From contig CAMBOI010000020.1 in NCBI GenBank assembly GCA_945869265.1, positions 1 through 56,250 of the forward strand: a DNA stretch of 56,250 nt, in the 5' to 3' direction. Positions 43,392 through 53,857 of the stretch are shown here, piece by piece. The position numbers were made by a program, and so were the translations under genes. The notes beneath the pieces were generated by a model that made no database searches, was not told the origin of the DNA, and worked only from the letters and a program-made list of their open reading frames with translations. This DNA comes from an uncultured Prevotella sp. GTDB lineage: Bacteria > Bacteroidota > Bacteroidia > Bacteroidales > Bacteroidaceae. The first letter of the stretch is position 1. Each line of letters begins with the position of its first letter.

Positions 43392-43468
43392 TGGCGCTTC
43401 AGGATGGGCTTGAACCAACGACCCCATGATTAACAGTCATGTGCTCTAACCAACTGAGCTACTGAAGC
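43392..43468 (-). tRNA. tRNA-Asn (anticodon GTT)
   Basis: Reads GCTTCAG (acceptor), TAGCTCAGTTGGTTAGAGC (D arm), CATGA-CTGTTAA-TCATG (anticodon arm with GTT), GGGTC variable loop, then GTTGG-TTCAAGC-CCATC (T arm), CTGAAGC, discriminator G and an encoded CCA (43394-43392). The acceptor, D and anticodon stems pair fully. The T stem has one T-T mismatch. A consensus promoter and a terminator flank it. Confidence 0.93.
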
Positions 43469-43500
43469 AGTGTTTTGCGCTTCATTTCTGAATTGCGATG

Positions 43501-43532
43501 CAAAGGTACGACGAATTTTTTAAACTACCAAA
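43501..43532 (-). promoter_or_regulatory. Promoter for tRNA-Asn
   Basis: Minus strand: TTTG (43532-43529), 20 bases, TACCTTTG (43508-43501). Confidence 0.75.
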
Positions 43533-43613
43533 CTTTTTCGGGGAAAATTTCGAAAAAACGTGGTATTTAACATAAATTCACGGGAAATCGTGTGTTTTAT
43601 CGACCAAAAACAG

Positions 43614-43621
43614 TAATTTTG
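43614..43621 (+). promoter_or_regulatory. Promoter -7 box for the S41 peptidase gene
   Basis: TAATTTTG, 26 bases before the ATG. No good -33. Confidence 0.5.
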
Positions 43622-43647
43622 CACCCGTAATACGAAAAATTAGTGTA

Positions 43648-45312
43648 ATGAGAAGATTACTATTATCAATTGCCGTGATGATAGCTTTCGCAGCATCAGT
43701 ATCGGCGCAGAAACAGAAAAACCACAATTTTGAGGTGGGCAAGAACTTGGACATATTTAATAATATATACAAGCACCTCGACTTGATGTATGTCGATACC
43801 CTCAATCCCAAGGAGGTTATCGGCAATGGTATCAATGCCATGCTGAGGAGTCTCGACCCCTACACCGAGTATTATCCTGAGGACAAGACCAAGGACCTCA
43901 AGATGATGCTCACGGGTAAATATGCCGGTATCGGTGCCATCGTGCGATATCATCAGAGATTGAAGCGCGTGGTGGTTGACGAACCGTATGAGGGTATGCC
44001 CGCTGCCGAGGTGGGACTGAAGAAGGGAGACATCATACTGAGTATCGACGACTCAACGATGACCGACAAGAATGTCAACTACGTGAGTGAGCATCTGCGC
44101 GGTGAGGCTGGCACTACATTCGCCCTGAAGATCAAGCGTCCGACAACAGGCAAGACAATGACCTTCAAGATAACACGCCGCACCATCAAGATGCCCGACA
44201 TACCATATTACGGAATGTTGGAAGGGAATGTGGGCTATATCAACTTCAATCAGTTTGTTGACGGTTCGGCGAAGAACGTGCGTCGTGCCTATATCGACCT
44301 GCGCCAGAAGGGAGCAACATCACTCCTGCTCGACCTGCGCTCGAATGGAGGCGGTTCGCTGGCCGAAGCTATTGACATTATTAATATGTGGGTGCCCAAG
44401 GACATGACCCTCGTTGAGACCAAGGGCAAACTGAAGCAGGCATGCAAGGAATACAAGACGCGACTCGAACCGATAGACACCATCATGCCCATTGTGGTGC
44501 TCGTGAACGGCGAGACAGCCTCGGCGAGCGAGATAACCTGCGGTTCGATACAAGACCTCGACCGCGGAGTGGTGCTCGGCACACGAACCTATGGCAAGGG
44601 ATTGGTGCAGGTGCCGGTGGATTTGCCATACAACGGCAATCTCAAGGTGACCACCAGCCACTACTACATCCCCAGCGGACGTTGTGTGCAGGCTATCAAC
44701 TATAAGCATAGCGGTGGTGGATATAAGGAATATATCCCCGACAGCCTCACGCGCGTATTTTATACAAGGAACGGGCGAGAGGTGAGAGACGGGGGCGGAA
44801 TAAAGCCCGATATAGAGGTGAAACCCGACACGATGCCCAACATCGCGGTGTATCTCGACCGCATCGACTCGATGGAGGTGATGTTCGACTATGTGGTGGA
44901 TTATATCGCCAAGCATCCCACTATAGCTCCCGCACGAGACTTCCGTCTGAGCGATGCCGAATACGAGGAGTTCAAGCAGAGGGTGGTGGAGAGCGGATTC
45001 AACTACGACCCCGTCACCGAGAAGACCTTGGGCGAACTCGAGAAGTTGGCAAAGTTTGAGGGATACTACGACGACGCCAAGGCTGAGTTTGAGGCGCTTC
45101 GCAAAAAACTCAAGCACAATGTGGCCAAGGACATGGACCACAGCAAGGAGACGATAAAGCAGATAATCGAGGGCGACATCGTTGCAGCCTACTATTATCA
45201 GGCGGGAGCATTGGAGAACGGACTGCATTATGACTCTCAGGTGAAAAAAGCCACCGAAGTGCTCCTCGACAAGTCAGAATATGACAGATTGCTATCCCCA
45301 AAGGGTAAATAA
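43648..45312 (+). CDS. S41 family carboxy-terminal processing peptidase
   Basis: 554 residues. Signal peptide MRRLLLSIAVMIAFAASVSA. A PDZ domain spans about 90-175 (GIGAIVRYHQRLKRVVVDEP, GLKKGDIILSIDD). The catalytic region follows: LLLDLRSNGGGSLAEAI, nucleophile in GETASASE (288-295) and Lys in TYGKGLVQ (about 312-319). A helical C-terminal part of about 150 residues is typical of the Bacteroidetes form. Periplasmic protease that trims C-termini. Ends before the rimP promoter. Confidence 0.93.
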   Translation: MRRLLLSIAVMIAFAASVSAQKQKNHNFEVGKNLDIFNNIYKHLDLMYVDTLNPKEVIGNGINAMLRSLDPYTEYYPEDKTKDLKMMLTGKYAGIGAIVRYHQRLKRVVVDEPYEGMPAAEVGLKKGDIILSIDDSTMTDKNVNYVSEHLRGEAGTTFALKIKRPTTGKTMTFKITRRTIKMPDIPYYGMLEGNVGYINFNQFVDGSAKNVRRAYIDLRQKGATSLLLDLRSNGGGSLAEAIDIINMWVPKDMTLVETKGKLKQACKEYKTRLEPIDTIMPIVVLVNGETASASEITCGSIQDLDRGVVLGTRTYGKGLVQVPVDLPYNGNLKVTTSHYYIPSGRCVQAINYKHSGGGYKEYIPDSLTRVFYTRNGREVRDGGGIKPDIEVKPDTMPNIAVYLDRIDSMEVMFDYVVDYIAKHPTIAPARDFRLSDAEYEEFKQRVVESGFNYDPVTEKTLGELEKLAKFEGYYDDAKAEFEALRKKLKHNVAKDMDHSKETIKQIIEGDIVAAYYYQAGALENGLHYDSQVKKATEVLLDKSEYDRLLSPKGK

Positions 45313-45343
45313 TACGATTTTTATGCAAATAATTGCAGAAATA

Positions 45344-45375
45344 TTTGGCTGTTTGGGGAAAAGTTTGTAACTTTG
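45344..45375 (+). promoter_or_regulatory. Promoter of the rimP-nusA-infB operon
   Basis: TTTG (45344-45347), 20 bases, TAACTTTG (45368-45375). Confidence 0.8.
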
Positions 45376-45390
45376 CACCCGTTCAGTGGA

Positions 45391-45427
45391 ATGAGGGACT
45401 TCATCGAGAGTCCCTCATTTTATTTTA
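45391..45427 (+). promoter_or_regulatory. Terminator-like hairpin in the rimP leader (candidate attenuator)
   Basis: ATGAGGGACT (45391-45400) pairs perfectly with AGTCCCTCAT (45409-45418), followed by TTTATTTT. It begins about 10 bases after the expected transcription start and ends about 20 bases before the rimP ATG at 45446. It therefore cannot serve the upstream S41 gene alone and looks placed to control entry into the operon, which encodes the termination factor NusA. No competing antiterminator stem was found by eye. Confidence 0.6.
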
Positions 45428-45445
45428 ATAATGTGAAAAAGACGT

Positions 45446-45913
45446 ATGATAGAAAGGAACGCAGTAAAGACAGTAGTGGAAGAATGGTTGTCTGGTAACG
45501 ACTATTTCCTCGTCGATGTGACATTCACACCCGACGATCGTATCGTGGTGGAAATCGACCATGCCGATGGTGTGTGGATTGAGGATTGTGCCGAATTGAG
45601 CCGCTTTATGCAGGAGCGCCTTGGCGACGAACTTGGCGACTACGAGCTGGAGGTAGGCTCAGCTGGTATAGGTCAGCCCTTCAAGGTGGAGCAGCAGTAT
45701 CTTAACCACATCGGCAAGGACGTGGAGGTGCTCGACGCAGAGGGCAAGAAGGTGCAGGGCGTGCTCAAGCAGGTTGACGGACGCAACTTTGTAGTGACCG
45801 TCAAGGAGAAGCAGAAGCTTGAGGGCAAGAAGCGTCCGCAGCTTGTGGATGTCGATAAGACATTTAACATGGATAATATAAAATATACAAAATACTTATT
45901 AAGTTTCAAGTAA
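45446..45913 (+). CDS. rimP: Ribosome maturation factor RimP
   Basis: 155 residues. Helps mature the 30S subunit. N-terminal alpha/beta domain (VVEEWLSGNDYFLVDVTFTP) followed by VEIDHADGVWIEDCAELSRF, EVGSAGIGQPFKVEQQYLNH and a C-terminal SH3-like domain (KVQGVLKQVDGRNFVV). The usual first gene of rimP-nusA-infB; 9 bases from nusA. Confidence 0.93.
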   Translation: MIERNAVKTVVEEWLSGNDYFLVDVTFTPDDRIVVEIDHADGVWIEDCAELSRFMQERLGDELGDYELEVGSAGIGQPFKVEQQYLNHIGKDVEVLDAEGKKVQGVLKQVDGRNFVVTVKEKQKLEGKKRPQLVDVDKTFNMDNIKYTKYLLSFK

Positions 45914-45922
45914 AAAATAGCT

Positions 45923-47182
45923 ATGGCAAAGAAAGAAGAGCAGGGTCCGAGCATGATTGAGACCTTCCAGGAGTTCAAGGAGACTAAGAACATCGACCGC
46001 ACCACATTGGTGAGTGTTCTTGAGGAAAGTTTCCGCAACGTGATCGCCAAGATATTCGGCAGTGACGAGAATTTTGACGTGATCGTCAATCCCGACAAGG
46101 GCGACTTCGAGATACACCGCAACCGTGTCGTCGTTGCCGACGGCGAGGTGCAGGACGAGAACAAGGAGATTTCGCTTAAGGACGCACAGAAAATAGAACC
46201 CGACTATGAGGTAGGCGAGGAGGTGAGCGAGGAGGTGAACTTCAGCAAGTTCGGTCGTCGCGCCATTCTCAACCTTCGTCAGACATTGGCTTCGAAGATT
46301 CTCGAACTCGAGCACGACTCTCTGTATAATAAATATAAGGATCGCGTGGGACAGGTGATGAGCGCTGAGGTATATCAGGTGTGGAAGCGCGAGGTGCTGC
46401 TCGTTGATGACGAGGGCAACGAGCTCCATCTGCCCAAGAGCGAGCAGATTCCTGCCGACAACTACCGCAAGGGAGAGACCGTCAAGGCTGTCATCCTGCG
46501 CGTGGATAACGAGAACAACAATCCACGTATCATTCTGAGCCGTACAGCTCCTGCCTTCCTCGAAAGACTGCTTGAGGCTGAGGTGCCCGAGATTGCCGAC
46601 GGTCTGATCACTATCCGTCGTGTGGCCCGCATGCCGGGAGACCGCGCCAAGGTGGCTGTCGAGAGCTACGACGACCGCATCGACCCCGTAGGAGCCTGTG
46701 TGGGTGTCAAGGGTAGCCGTGTGCACGGTATCGTGCGCGAGCTCTGCAACGAGAACATCGACGTGATCACCTTCTCCAACAACGTGCAGCTCTTCATCCA
46801 GCGTGCGCTCAGTCCGGCAAAGGTGTCGAGCATCACCATCGACGAGGAGAACCACAAGGCCGAGGTATATCTGCAGCCCGAGGAGGTGTCGCTTGCCATC
46901 GGACGTGGCGGTATGAACATCAAGTTGGCAAGTATGCTCACTGAATACACCATCGACGTGTTCCGTGTTGTCAGTGAGGGCGAGGCCGACGAGGACATCT
47001 ATCTCGACGAGTTCTCCGACGAAATCGACCAGTGGGTCATCGATGCCATCAAGGCTATCGGATTGGATACTGCCAAGGCTGTGCTCAACGCTCCGCGTGA
47101 AATGCTCATTGAGAAGGCCGACCTCGAGGAGGAGACCGTTGACAATGTGCTCGCTGTGCTGAGAGCCGAGTTTGAGCAGTAA
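45923..47182 (+). CDS. nusA: Transcription termination/antitermination factor NusA
   Basis: 419 residues, the short form without the acidic C-terminal repeats of E. coli. N-terminal RNA polymerase-binding domain (1-125), S1 domain (about 130-200, GQVMSAEVYQVWKREVLLVD), and two KH domains with RMPGDRAKVAVESYDDRIDP, GVKGSRVHGIVREL and AIGRGGMNIKLAS. A helix-hairpin-helix-like end (IDAIKAIGLDTAKAVLNA) closes it. Promotes pausing, termination and antitermination; the leader hairpin of its own operon is a natural target. Confidence 0.96.
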   Translation: MAKKEEQGPSMIETFQEFKETKNIDRTTLVSVLEESFRNVIAKIFGSDENFDVIVNPDKGDFEIHRNRVVVADGEVQDENKEISLKDAQKIEPDYEVGEEVSEEVNFSKFGRRAILNLRQTLASKILELEHDSLYNKYKDRVGQVMSAEVYQVWKREVLLVDDEGNELHLPKSEQIPADNYRKGETVKAVILRVDNENNNPRIILSRTAPAFLERLLEAEVPEIADGLITIRRVARMPGDRAKVAVESYDDRIDPVGACVGVKGSRVHGIVRELCNENIDVITFSNNVQLFIQRALSPAKVSSITIDEENHKAEVYLQPEEVSLAIGRGGMNIKLASMLTEYTIDVFRVVSEGEADEDIYLDEFSDEIDQWVIDAIKAIGLDTAKAVLNAPREMLIEKADLEEETVDNVLAVLRAEFEQ

Positions 47183-47238
47183 TTTAATTTTTCAATTTTT
47201 CAATTTTTTATTATTTTAATTTTTAATATTTGTACATC

Positions 47239-50196
47239 GTGAGCATCAGATTAAATAAAGTTTTGACCGAATTAAATATAGGACTTCAAACGGCAGTTGA
47301 TTTCCTGAAAAACAAGAAGAGCTTGGGAGATATTAGGGATGACGCCAACGTCAACACCAAAATCTCCGACGAGCAGTATGATGCCCTCGTGGCCCAATTC
47401 AAGGGCGACAAGGACATCAAGAACGAGGCTGAGAAGATGTTCGCCAAGAAAGGTAAGGAGAAGAAGCCTGAGAAGAAGGCCACTTCTGCCAACGAATTGG
47501 TGACTCAGGTGCCTAAGTTTAAGCCCATGGGAAAGATTGACCTCGACAACTTGGGCAAGCAGCAGGTCGCAAGTCAGAATGCTGCTCATGACGGTAATGC
47601 CGAGCAGAAGACTGCTGCCGTCAGTCAGTCTGCCGATAACAAACCGACACCTGAGCAAGGGCCTGCTCCCAAACAGACAGTAGTGGAGGCTCCAGCCCCG
47701 AAGGCCGAGGAGAAACCTGTGCAGCAGCCTGTTGCCGAGCAGAAACCAGCTGCCGAGGTGAAGCCCGAACCAGTGGCAAAACCTGTCGCCGGGGTGAAGC
47801 CCGAGCCTGTCAAGAAACCCGAGCAGAAGGTTGAGAAACCTCAAGCCGAGAAGCCTGTTGAGGCTCCTGCAAAACCTGCGGATGAATCTGCTCCTGCCAC
47901 TGCGCAAGCCACTGCCGACAACAAGATATACACTCTCAAGAGCGAGAAGAAACTCGCCCCGAAGGTGAATGTGCTTGGAAAGATCGACCTCTCGTCGCTC
48001 AATCAGAGCACTCGTCCCAAGAAGAAGTCGAAGGAGGAACGCCGCAAGGAGCGTGAGGAGAAGGCAGCCCAGATGCACAGCGAGAAGAAGAAGCGCCAGC
48101 GCATCAACAAGGAGCGTGTGGATATCGAGGCTGCCGTCAACGAGGGTAACAACAACGGAGGCGGAAAGAAGAAGAAAAACAAGGGTGGAAATAATAATAA
48201 CAACAATAATAATAATGGTGGCAACAACAACGGCAACAACGGAGGCGGCAAGAAGAACAAGAAGAACCGCCAGCCGAAGCCGATTGAGGTGAACGAGGAG
48301 GATGTTGCACGCCAGGTGAAGGAGACATTGGCACGTCTCACCAACAAGAATCAGAACAAGAAGGGTGCCAAGTATCGTCGCGAGAAGCGCGAGGCAGTGC
48401 AGGAGCGCCTTAACGAGGAACTACAGGAGCAGGCAGCAGAGAGCAAGACACTGAAGCTCACCGAGTTTGTGACTGTCAGCGAACTTGCCACCATGATGAA
48501 TGTGCCTGTCAACAAGGTTATCGGCACTTGCATGAGCGTGGGTATTATGGTGTCTATCAACCAGCGTCTCGATGCCGAGACCATCAATCTCGTTGCCGAC
48601 GAGTTTGGATTCTCTACTGAATACGTGAGTGCCGAGGTGAGCGAGGCTATCCAGGAGGCTGAGGACGATGAGAACGATCTCGTTCCACGCGCCCCGATCG
48701 TAACCGTCATGGGACACGTTGACCACGGTAAGACATCATTGCTCGACTATGTGCGCAAAACCAACGTCATCGCAGGTGAGGCTGGTGGTATCACCCAGCA
48801 CATCGGTGCATACAACGTGAAGTTGAGCGACGGACGACGCATCACCTTCCTCGACACCCCAGGTCACGAGGCGTTCACCGCCATGCGTGCCCGCGGTACT
48901 CAGGTGACCGACATCGCCATCATCATCATCGCTGCCGACGACTCGATAATGCCCACCACCAAGGAGGCTATCGCCCATGCCCAGGCAGCCAATGTGCCGA
49001 TGGTGTTCGCTATCAACAAGATAGACAAACCGGGAGCTAATCCCGACAAGATACGCGAGGATCTCGCAAATATGAACCTGCTCGTGGAGGAGTGGGGCGG
49101 TAAGTACCAGTGTCAGGAAATTTCCGCCAAGAAGGGTATCGGAGTCCACGAACTGATGGAGAAGGTGCTGCTTGAGGCAGAGATGCTCGACCTCAAGGCC
49201 AACCCCAACCGCAAGGCAACGGGTTCGGTGATTGAGTCGTCGCTCGACAAGGGTCGCGGATATATGTCAACAGTGCTTGTCAGCAACGGTACGCTCAAGC
49301 AGGGCGATATCGTGATTGCCGGTACTGCATGGGGACGCATCAAGGCTATGTTCAACGAGCGCAACCAGCGTGTGGAGAAGGCTGCTCCCTCTGAGCCAGT
49401 CATCATCCTCGGATTGAACGGAGCTCCTCAGGCAGGCGACTCGTTCCATATTATGGAGACCGAGCAGGAAGCAAAGGACATCGCCAACAAGCGTATGCAG
49501 TTGCAGCGTGAGCAGAGCCTGCGCACTGCCACAACACTGTCGCTTGAGGAGATTGCCCATCGTGTGGCTCTCGGCGAGTTCCACGAACTCAACCTCGTTG
49601 TCAAGGCAGATACACAGGGTTCTGTCGAGGCTCTCTCGGATTCGTTCATCAAGATGTCAACCGAGAAGGTGCAGGTGAACGTCATCATGAAGGCTGTGGG
49701 ACAGATTTCGGAGAACGACGTTATGCTCGCCTCTACTGCCGCCAACGGTATGATTGTGGGATTCCAGGTGCGCCCGTCGGCAGATGCCAAGCGACTGGCA
49801 GAGCGCGAGGGCGTGGAAATCAATACATACTCGGTCATCTATGATGCCATCGACGATATCCACTCCGCTATGGAGGGTATGTTGGAGAAGGTGAAGAAAG
49901 AGGTGGCTACCGCCCAGGTGGAGGTGCGCGAGGTTTATCGCATATCCAAGGTGGGTACGGTTGCCGGTGCATTCGTCACCGAAGGAAAAGTGCACCGCAC
50001 CGACAAGGCCCGACTCATCCGCGACGGTATCGTGGTGTTCACTGGCTCAATCAATGCCCTCAAGCGATTCAAGGACGATGTCAAGGAGGTGGGTGCCAAC
50101 TTCGAGTGTGGTATCTCGCTTGTCAACTACAACGACATCCAACAGGGTGACATCATTGAGACATTCACAGAGATTGAGGTGCAGCAGAAACTCTAA
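47239..50196 (+). CDS. infB: Translation initiation factor IF-2
   Basis: 985 residues. N-terminal IF2-N-like domain from [20 protein letters not shown], then a 400-residue linker rich in Lys/Pro/Glu and an Asn/Gly run (about 312-345, GGNNNNNNNNNGG). The GTPase domain has [14 protein letters not shown] (about 491-504), DTPGHEAF and NKID. It ends with the IF2 C-domain binding fMet-tRNA. The start is GTG at 47239; an in-frame TTG three codons earlier is less like the family. Separated from nusA by a TTTTTCAA repeat tract at 47188-47215. Confidence 0.95.
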   Translation: MSIRLNKVLTELNIGLQTAVDFLKNKKSLGDIRDDANVNTKISDEQYDALVAQFKGDKDIKNEAEKMFAKKGKEKKPEKKATSANELVTQVPKFKPMGKIDLDNLGKQQVASQNAAHDGNAEQKTAAVSQSADNKPTPEQGPAPKQTVVEAPAPKAEEKPVQQPVAEQKPAAEVKPEPVAKPVAGVKPEPVKKPEQKVEKPQAEKPVEAPAKPADESAPATAQATADNKIYTLKSEKKLAPKVNVLGKIDLSSLNQSTRPKKKSKEERRKEREEKAAQMHSEKKKRQRINKERVDIEAAVNEGNNNGGGKKKKNKGGNNNNNNNNNGGNNNGNNGGGKKNKKNRQPKPIEVNEEDVARQVKETLARLTNKNQNKKGAKYRREKREAVQERLNEELQEQAAESKTLKLTEFVTVSELATMMNVPVNKVIGTCMSVGIMVSINQRLDAETINLVADEFGFSTEYVSAEVSEAIQEAEDDENDLVPRAPIVTVMGHVDHGKTSLLDYVRKTNVIAGEAGGITQHIGAYNVKLSDGRRITFLDTPGHEAFTAMRARGTQVTDIAIIIIAADDSIMPTTKEAIAHAQAANVPMVFAINKIDKPGANPDKIREDLANMNLLVEEWGGKYQCQEISAKKGIGVHELMEKVLLEAEMLDLKANPNRKATGSVIESSLDKGRGYMSTVLVSNGTLKQGDIVIAGTAWGRIKAMFNERNQRVEKAAPSEPVIILGLNGAPQAGDSFHIMETEQEAKDIANKRMQLQREQSLRTATTLSLEEIAHRVALGEFHELNLVVKADTQGSVEALSDSFIKMSTEKVQVNVIMKAVGQISENDVMLASTAANGMIVGFQVRPSADAKRLAEREGVEINTYSVIYDAIDDIHSAMEGMLEKVKKEVATAQVEVREVYRISKVGTVAGAFVTEGKVHRTDKARLIRDGIVVFTGSINALKRFKDDVKEVGANFECGISLVNYNDIQQGDIIETFTEIEVQQKL

Positions 50197-50199
50197 TTA

Positions 50200-50232
50200 A
50201 ATTAGGAATTAGGAATTAGGAATTAGGAATTG
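50200..50232. repeat. Tandem AATTAGG repeat between infB and sufB
   Basis: Five 7-bp units of AATTAGG, from 4 bases after the infB stop to just before the sufB ATG. Confidence 0.75.
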
Positions 50233-50235
50233 GGG

Positions 50236-51681
50236 ATGACAGATAAAAACGCATTTGTACGTCAGGTGGCGGAACAGAAATATGAATACGGTTTCACCAC
50301 CGACGTGCATACAGAAATAATAGAAAAAGGTCTGAATGAGGATGTAGTCAGGTTAATATCCGCCAAGAAAGGCGAACCGCAGTGGATGCTTGACTTCCGT
50401 CTGAAGGCCTTCCGCCACTGGGAGACTATGAAGGAACCCAAGTGGGGACATGTGCATGTGCCTGAAATCGACTATCAGGCCATATCTTATTATGCCGACC
50501 CCTTGGCACAGAAGAAGAAACAGGAGAACAAGGAGATCGACCCCGAACTGATGAAGACGTTCGACAAACTTGGTATTCCCCTTGAGGAAAGACTGGCACT
50601 CAGCGGTACGGCGGTGGACGCCATCATGGATTCTGTGTCGGTGAAGACCACCTTCAAGGAGAAACTTGCCGAGAAGGGCATTATCTTCTGCTCCATAGGT
50701 GATGCCGTGAAGGATTATCCCGACCTCGTCAAGGATTATCTCGGTACGGTGGTGCCTTATCGCGACAATTTCTTTGCCGCCCTCAATAGTGCGGTGTTCA
50801 GCGACGGTTCGTTCGTATATATCCCCAAGGGTGTGCGTTGTCCGATGGAATTGAGCAGTTATTTCCGTATCAATGCCCGCAATACAGGACAGTTTGAGCG
50901 CACGCTCATCATTGCCGATGATGATTCGTATGTGTCTTATCTTGAGGGATGTACGGCTCCTATGCGCGATGAAAACCAGCTCCATGCCGCTATCGTAGAG
51001 ATAATCGTCAACGACAATGCCGAGGTGAAATATTCCACCGTGCAGAACTGGTATCCCGGTGATGAGAACGGAAAGGGTGGTGTGCTCAACCTCGTCACCA
51101 AGCGAGGCGACCTGCGTGGCAACAACAGTAAGTTGTCGTGGACACAGGTGGAGACGGGTTCGGCTATTACATGGAAATATCCGTCGTGCGTGCTTCGTGG
51201 CGACAACTCGGTCGCAGAGTTCTACAGTGTGGCTGTCACCAACAACTATCAGGAGGCTGACACCGGAACGAAGATGATTCATATCGGCAAAAACACCAAG
51301 AGCACCATCATATCCAAGGGTATATCAGCAGGACATAGTCAGAACTCATATAGAGGACTTGTGCGTGCTACGGCCTCTGCTGATAATGCGCGCAACTACT
51401 CGTCGTGCGACTCACTGCTCTTGGGCAGCGATTGCGGTGCGCACACATTCCCGTATATGGATATTCACAACGACACTGCCATTGTGGAGCACGAGGCCAC
51501 AACGAGCAAGATAAGTGAGGATCAGCTCTTCTACTGCAACCAGCGTGGTATTCCCACTGAGCAGGCTGTAGGACTGATTGTCAACGGATATGCAAAGCAG
51601 GTGCTCAACAAACTGCCTATGGAATTTGCCGTCGAGGCACAGAAGTTGCTGAGCGTGTCGCTTGAGGGAACGGTGGGGTAG
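50236..51681 (+). CDS. sufB: Fe-S cluster assembly protein SufB
   Basis: 481 residues. Scaffold of the SufBCD complex. Typical segments: [60 protein letters not shown], and the C-terminal [20 protein letters not shown] carrying conserved Cys, followed by [15 protein letters not shown]. Length is normal. The ATG at 50236 follows an in-frame TTG at 50230 that lies in the repeat. First gene of sufBCDS. Confidence 0.97.
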   Translation: MTDKNAFVRQVAEQKYEYGFTTDVHTEIIEKGLNEDVVRLISAKKGEPQWMLDFRLKAFRHWETMKEPKWGHVHVPEIDYQAISYYADPLAQKKKQENKEIDPELMKTFDKLGIPLEERLALSGTAVDAIMDSVSVKTTFKEKLAEKGIIFCSIGDAVKDYPDLVKDYLGTVVPYRDNFFAALNSAVFSDGSFVYIPKGVRCPMELSSYFRINARNTGQFERTLIIADDDSYVSYLEGCTAPMRDENQLHAAIVEIIVNDNAEVKYSTVQNWYPGDENGKGGVLNLVTKRGDLRGNNSKLSWTQVETGSAITWKYPSCVLRGDNSVAEFYSVAVTNNYQEADTGTKMIHIGKNTKSTIISKGISAGHSQNSYRGLVRATASADNARNYSSCDSLLLGSDCGAHTFPYMDIHNDTAIVEHEATTSKISEDQLFYCNQRGIPTEQAVGLIVNGYAKQVLNKLPMEFAVEAQKLLSVSLEGTVG

Positions 51682-51728
51682 ATTGAAGATTGAAGGTTGA
51701 AGATTGAAGATTGAAAATTGAAGGTTTT
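51679..51728. repeat. Tandem ATTGAAG repeat between sufB and sufC
   Basis: Seven 7-bp units of ATTGAAG or close variants (GTTGAAG, ATTGAAA). The sufB stop TAG is at its left edge and the sufC ATG two bases after its right edge. Confidence 0.75.
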
Positions 51729-52490
51729 ATGTTAGAAGTTAAGGATTTACATGCCAAGATAGGCAATAAGGAGATATTGAAAGGCATCAACCTCACCATC
51801 AAGGATGGCGAGACACATGCCATTATGGGACCAAACGGTTCGGGAAAGTCAACACTCAGTGCGGTGCTCGTAGGCAATCCGTTGTATGAGGTGACTGGAG
51901 GTACGGCAGAGTTTAACGGTAAGGACCTCCTTGCCATGAAACCGGAAGACCGCGCCCACGAGGGACTCTTCCTCTCGTTCCAATATCCCGTGGAGATTCC
52001 AGGAGTATCGATGACCAACTTCATGCGTGCCGCTATCAACGAGAAGCGAAAGTATGAAGGCAAGGAACCGATGAATGCCGCTGATTTCCTCAAACTGATG
52101 CGCGAGAAAAGGGCAATCGTCGAACTTGACTCCAAGTTAGCCAACAGATCGGTGAACGAGGGATTCTCAGGCGGTGAGAAAAAACGCAACGAGATATTCC
52201 AAATGGCTATGCTCGAACCCAAACTCTCCATCCTCGACGAAACCGACTCTGGTCTCGACGTGGATGCCATGCGTATCGTGGCGGAGGGTGTCAATAAGCT
52301 CGCCACTCCCGACACTAGTTGCATTGTCATCACTCACTACGACCGACTCCTTGAGATGATTAAGCCCGACGTGGTGCATGTGCTCTATAAGGGACGCATC
52401 GTCAAAACTGCAGGCCCCGAACTCGCTAAGGAGATTCAGGAGCGCGGATATGATTGGATTAAAGAGGAAATCGAGAAAATTGAAGGTTGA
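51729..52490 (+). CDS. sufC: Fe-S cluster assembly ATPase SufC
   Basis: 253 residues. ABC-type ATPase that powers SufB/SufD. Walker A GPNGSGKST at 34-42, the SufC-specific FSFQYPVEIPG-type Q-loop, signature FSGGEKKRNE, Walker B LSILDETDSGLD. The last codons (KIEG, stop) coincide with an ATTGAAGGTTGA repeat that continues into the sufC-sufD gap. Confidence 0.97.
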   Translation: MLEVKDLHAKIGNKEILKGINLTIKDGETHAIMGPNGSGKSTLSAVLVGNPLYEVTGGTAEFNGKDLLAMKPEDRAHEGLFLSFQYPVEIPGVSMTNFMRAAINEKRKYEGKEPMNAADFLKLMREKRAIVELDSKLANRSVNEGFSGGEKKRNEIFQMAMLEPKLSILDETDSGLDVDAMRIVAEGVNKLATPDTSCIVITHYDRLLEMIKPDVVHVLYKGRIVKTAGPELAKEIQERGYDWIKEEIEKIEG

Positions 52491-52507
52491 AAATTGAAGG
52501 TTGAAAA

Positions 52508-53845
52508 GTGAAGAATCAATATACTGAATTATACGACGAATGTCGCGGGATGATATGCAGTCATAGTGCTGAGGTGATGAACGCCGTGCGCGATGAGGCT
52601 TACGAGAACTTCAAGAGGCAGGGATTTCCCACCAAGAAGGTGGAGAGATATAAATATACTGACATCGCGAAGCTCTTCGAGCCTAACTATGGCTTGAATA
52701 TCAATCGCCTCGATATCCCCGTCAACCCATACGACGCATTCCGTTGCGACGTGCCCAATCTCAGTACATCGCTATATTTTGTAGTCAACGATGCCTTCTA
52801 CAAGAAAAGCGAACCAAAGGCATTGCTGCCTGAGGGTGTCATCGTTGATTCACTTAAGAACCAGGCTGAGAGAAATCCCGAATTAATAGCAAAATATTAC
52901 GCCAAACTCGCCAAGACCGACGAGGATGCCATCACTGCTCTTAATACTATGCTTGCACAGGACGGTTTGGTTGTATATGTGCCGAGGAATGTAGTAGTTG
53001 ATAGAGCTGTACAAGTGATAAATATCCTGCGCTCTGACGTTGACCTTATGGTGAACCGCAGGGTACTTATTGTTGTTGAGGAGGGAGCTGAAGTAAAACT
53101 GCTTTTCTGTGACCATGCCGCCGATAACCGTAATTTCCTTGCCACTCAGGTGATTGAGGCTTACGTGGGACGTAATGCGTCGCTCGACCTGTATTGTCTT
53201 GAAGAGACACATGCCAAAAACGTTCGTGTCAGCAATCTATATATAGACCAGGAGGCTGACTCACGGGTCAATCACAATGTCATCACTCTACATAATGGAG
53301 TGACGCGCAACCGTGTCGATCTCTCGCTCAGCGGCGAGGGTTCCGAGTGTGTGCTCAATGGATGCGTCATTGCCGATAAGGAGCAACATGTGGATAACAA
53401 TACGGTTATCGACCATAAGGTGGCTCACTGTACAAGCAGTCAACTATATAAATATGTGCTCGACGAGAAGGCCACCGGTGCATTCGCCGGTAGGGTGCTC
53501 GTGCGCCACGGTGCACAGAAAACCTCGTCGGAGATGCGCAATCAGAATATCTGTGCCACACGCGAGGCGAGGATGTTCACCCAGCCCATGCTCGAGATTT
53601 ATGCCGATGATGTGAAATGCAGTCATGGTTCCACCGTCGGTCAGCTCAACGATGCCGCCATGTTCTATATGCGTCAGCGAGGCATATCCGAGAAGGAGGC
53701 AAAGCTCCTGCTCGAATTTGCATTCGTCAATGAGGTGATTGACACCATAAAGCTTGAGCCCCTCCGCGATCGTCTCCATCATCTTGTGGAGAAGAGATTC
53801 AGAGGCGAGCTGAGCAAGTGCGAGGGATGTAAACTTTGTAAGTAG
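52508..53845 (+). CDS. sufD: Fe-S cluster assembly protein SufD
   Basis: 445 residues. Partner of SufB and SufC. The core has EGAEVKLLFCDHAADNRNFL, VNHNVITLHNGVTRNRVDLS and the C-terminal VKCSHGSTVGQLNDAAMFYM with the conserved Cys and His. It ends in a Cys cluster, CEGCKLCK. The start is GTG at 52508, within an ATTGAAGG repeat; no ATG is nearby in frame. Same order as usual: B, C, D, S. Confidence 0.95.
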   Translation: MKNQYTELYDECRGMICSHSAEVMNAVRDEAYENFKRQGFPTKKVERYKYTDIAKLFEPNYGLNINRLDIPVNPYDAFRCDVPNLSTSLYFVVNDAFYKKSEPKALLPEGVIVDSLKNQAERNPELIAKYYAKLAKTDEDAITALNTMLAQDGLVVYVPRNVVVDRAVQVINILRSDVDLMVNRRVLIVVEEGAEVKLLFCDHAADNRNFLATQVIEAYVGRNASLDLYCLEETHAKNVRVSNLYIDQEADSRVNHNVITLHNGVTRNRVDLSLSGEGSECVLNGCVIADKEQHVDNNTVIDHKVAHCTSSQLYKYVLDEKATGAFAGRVLVRHGAQKTSSEMRNQNICATREARMFTQPMLEIYADDVKCSHGSTVGQLNDAAMFYMRQRGISEKEAKLLLEFAFVNEVIDTIKLEPLRDRLHHLVEKRFRGELSKCEGCKLCK

Positions 53846-53857
53846 TTCAATGAGTTA

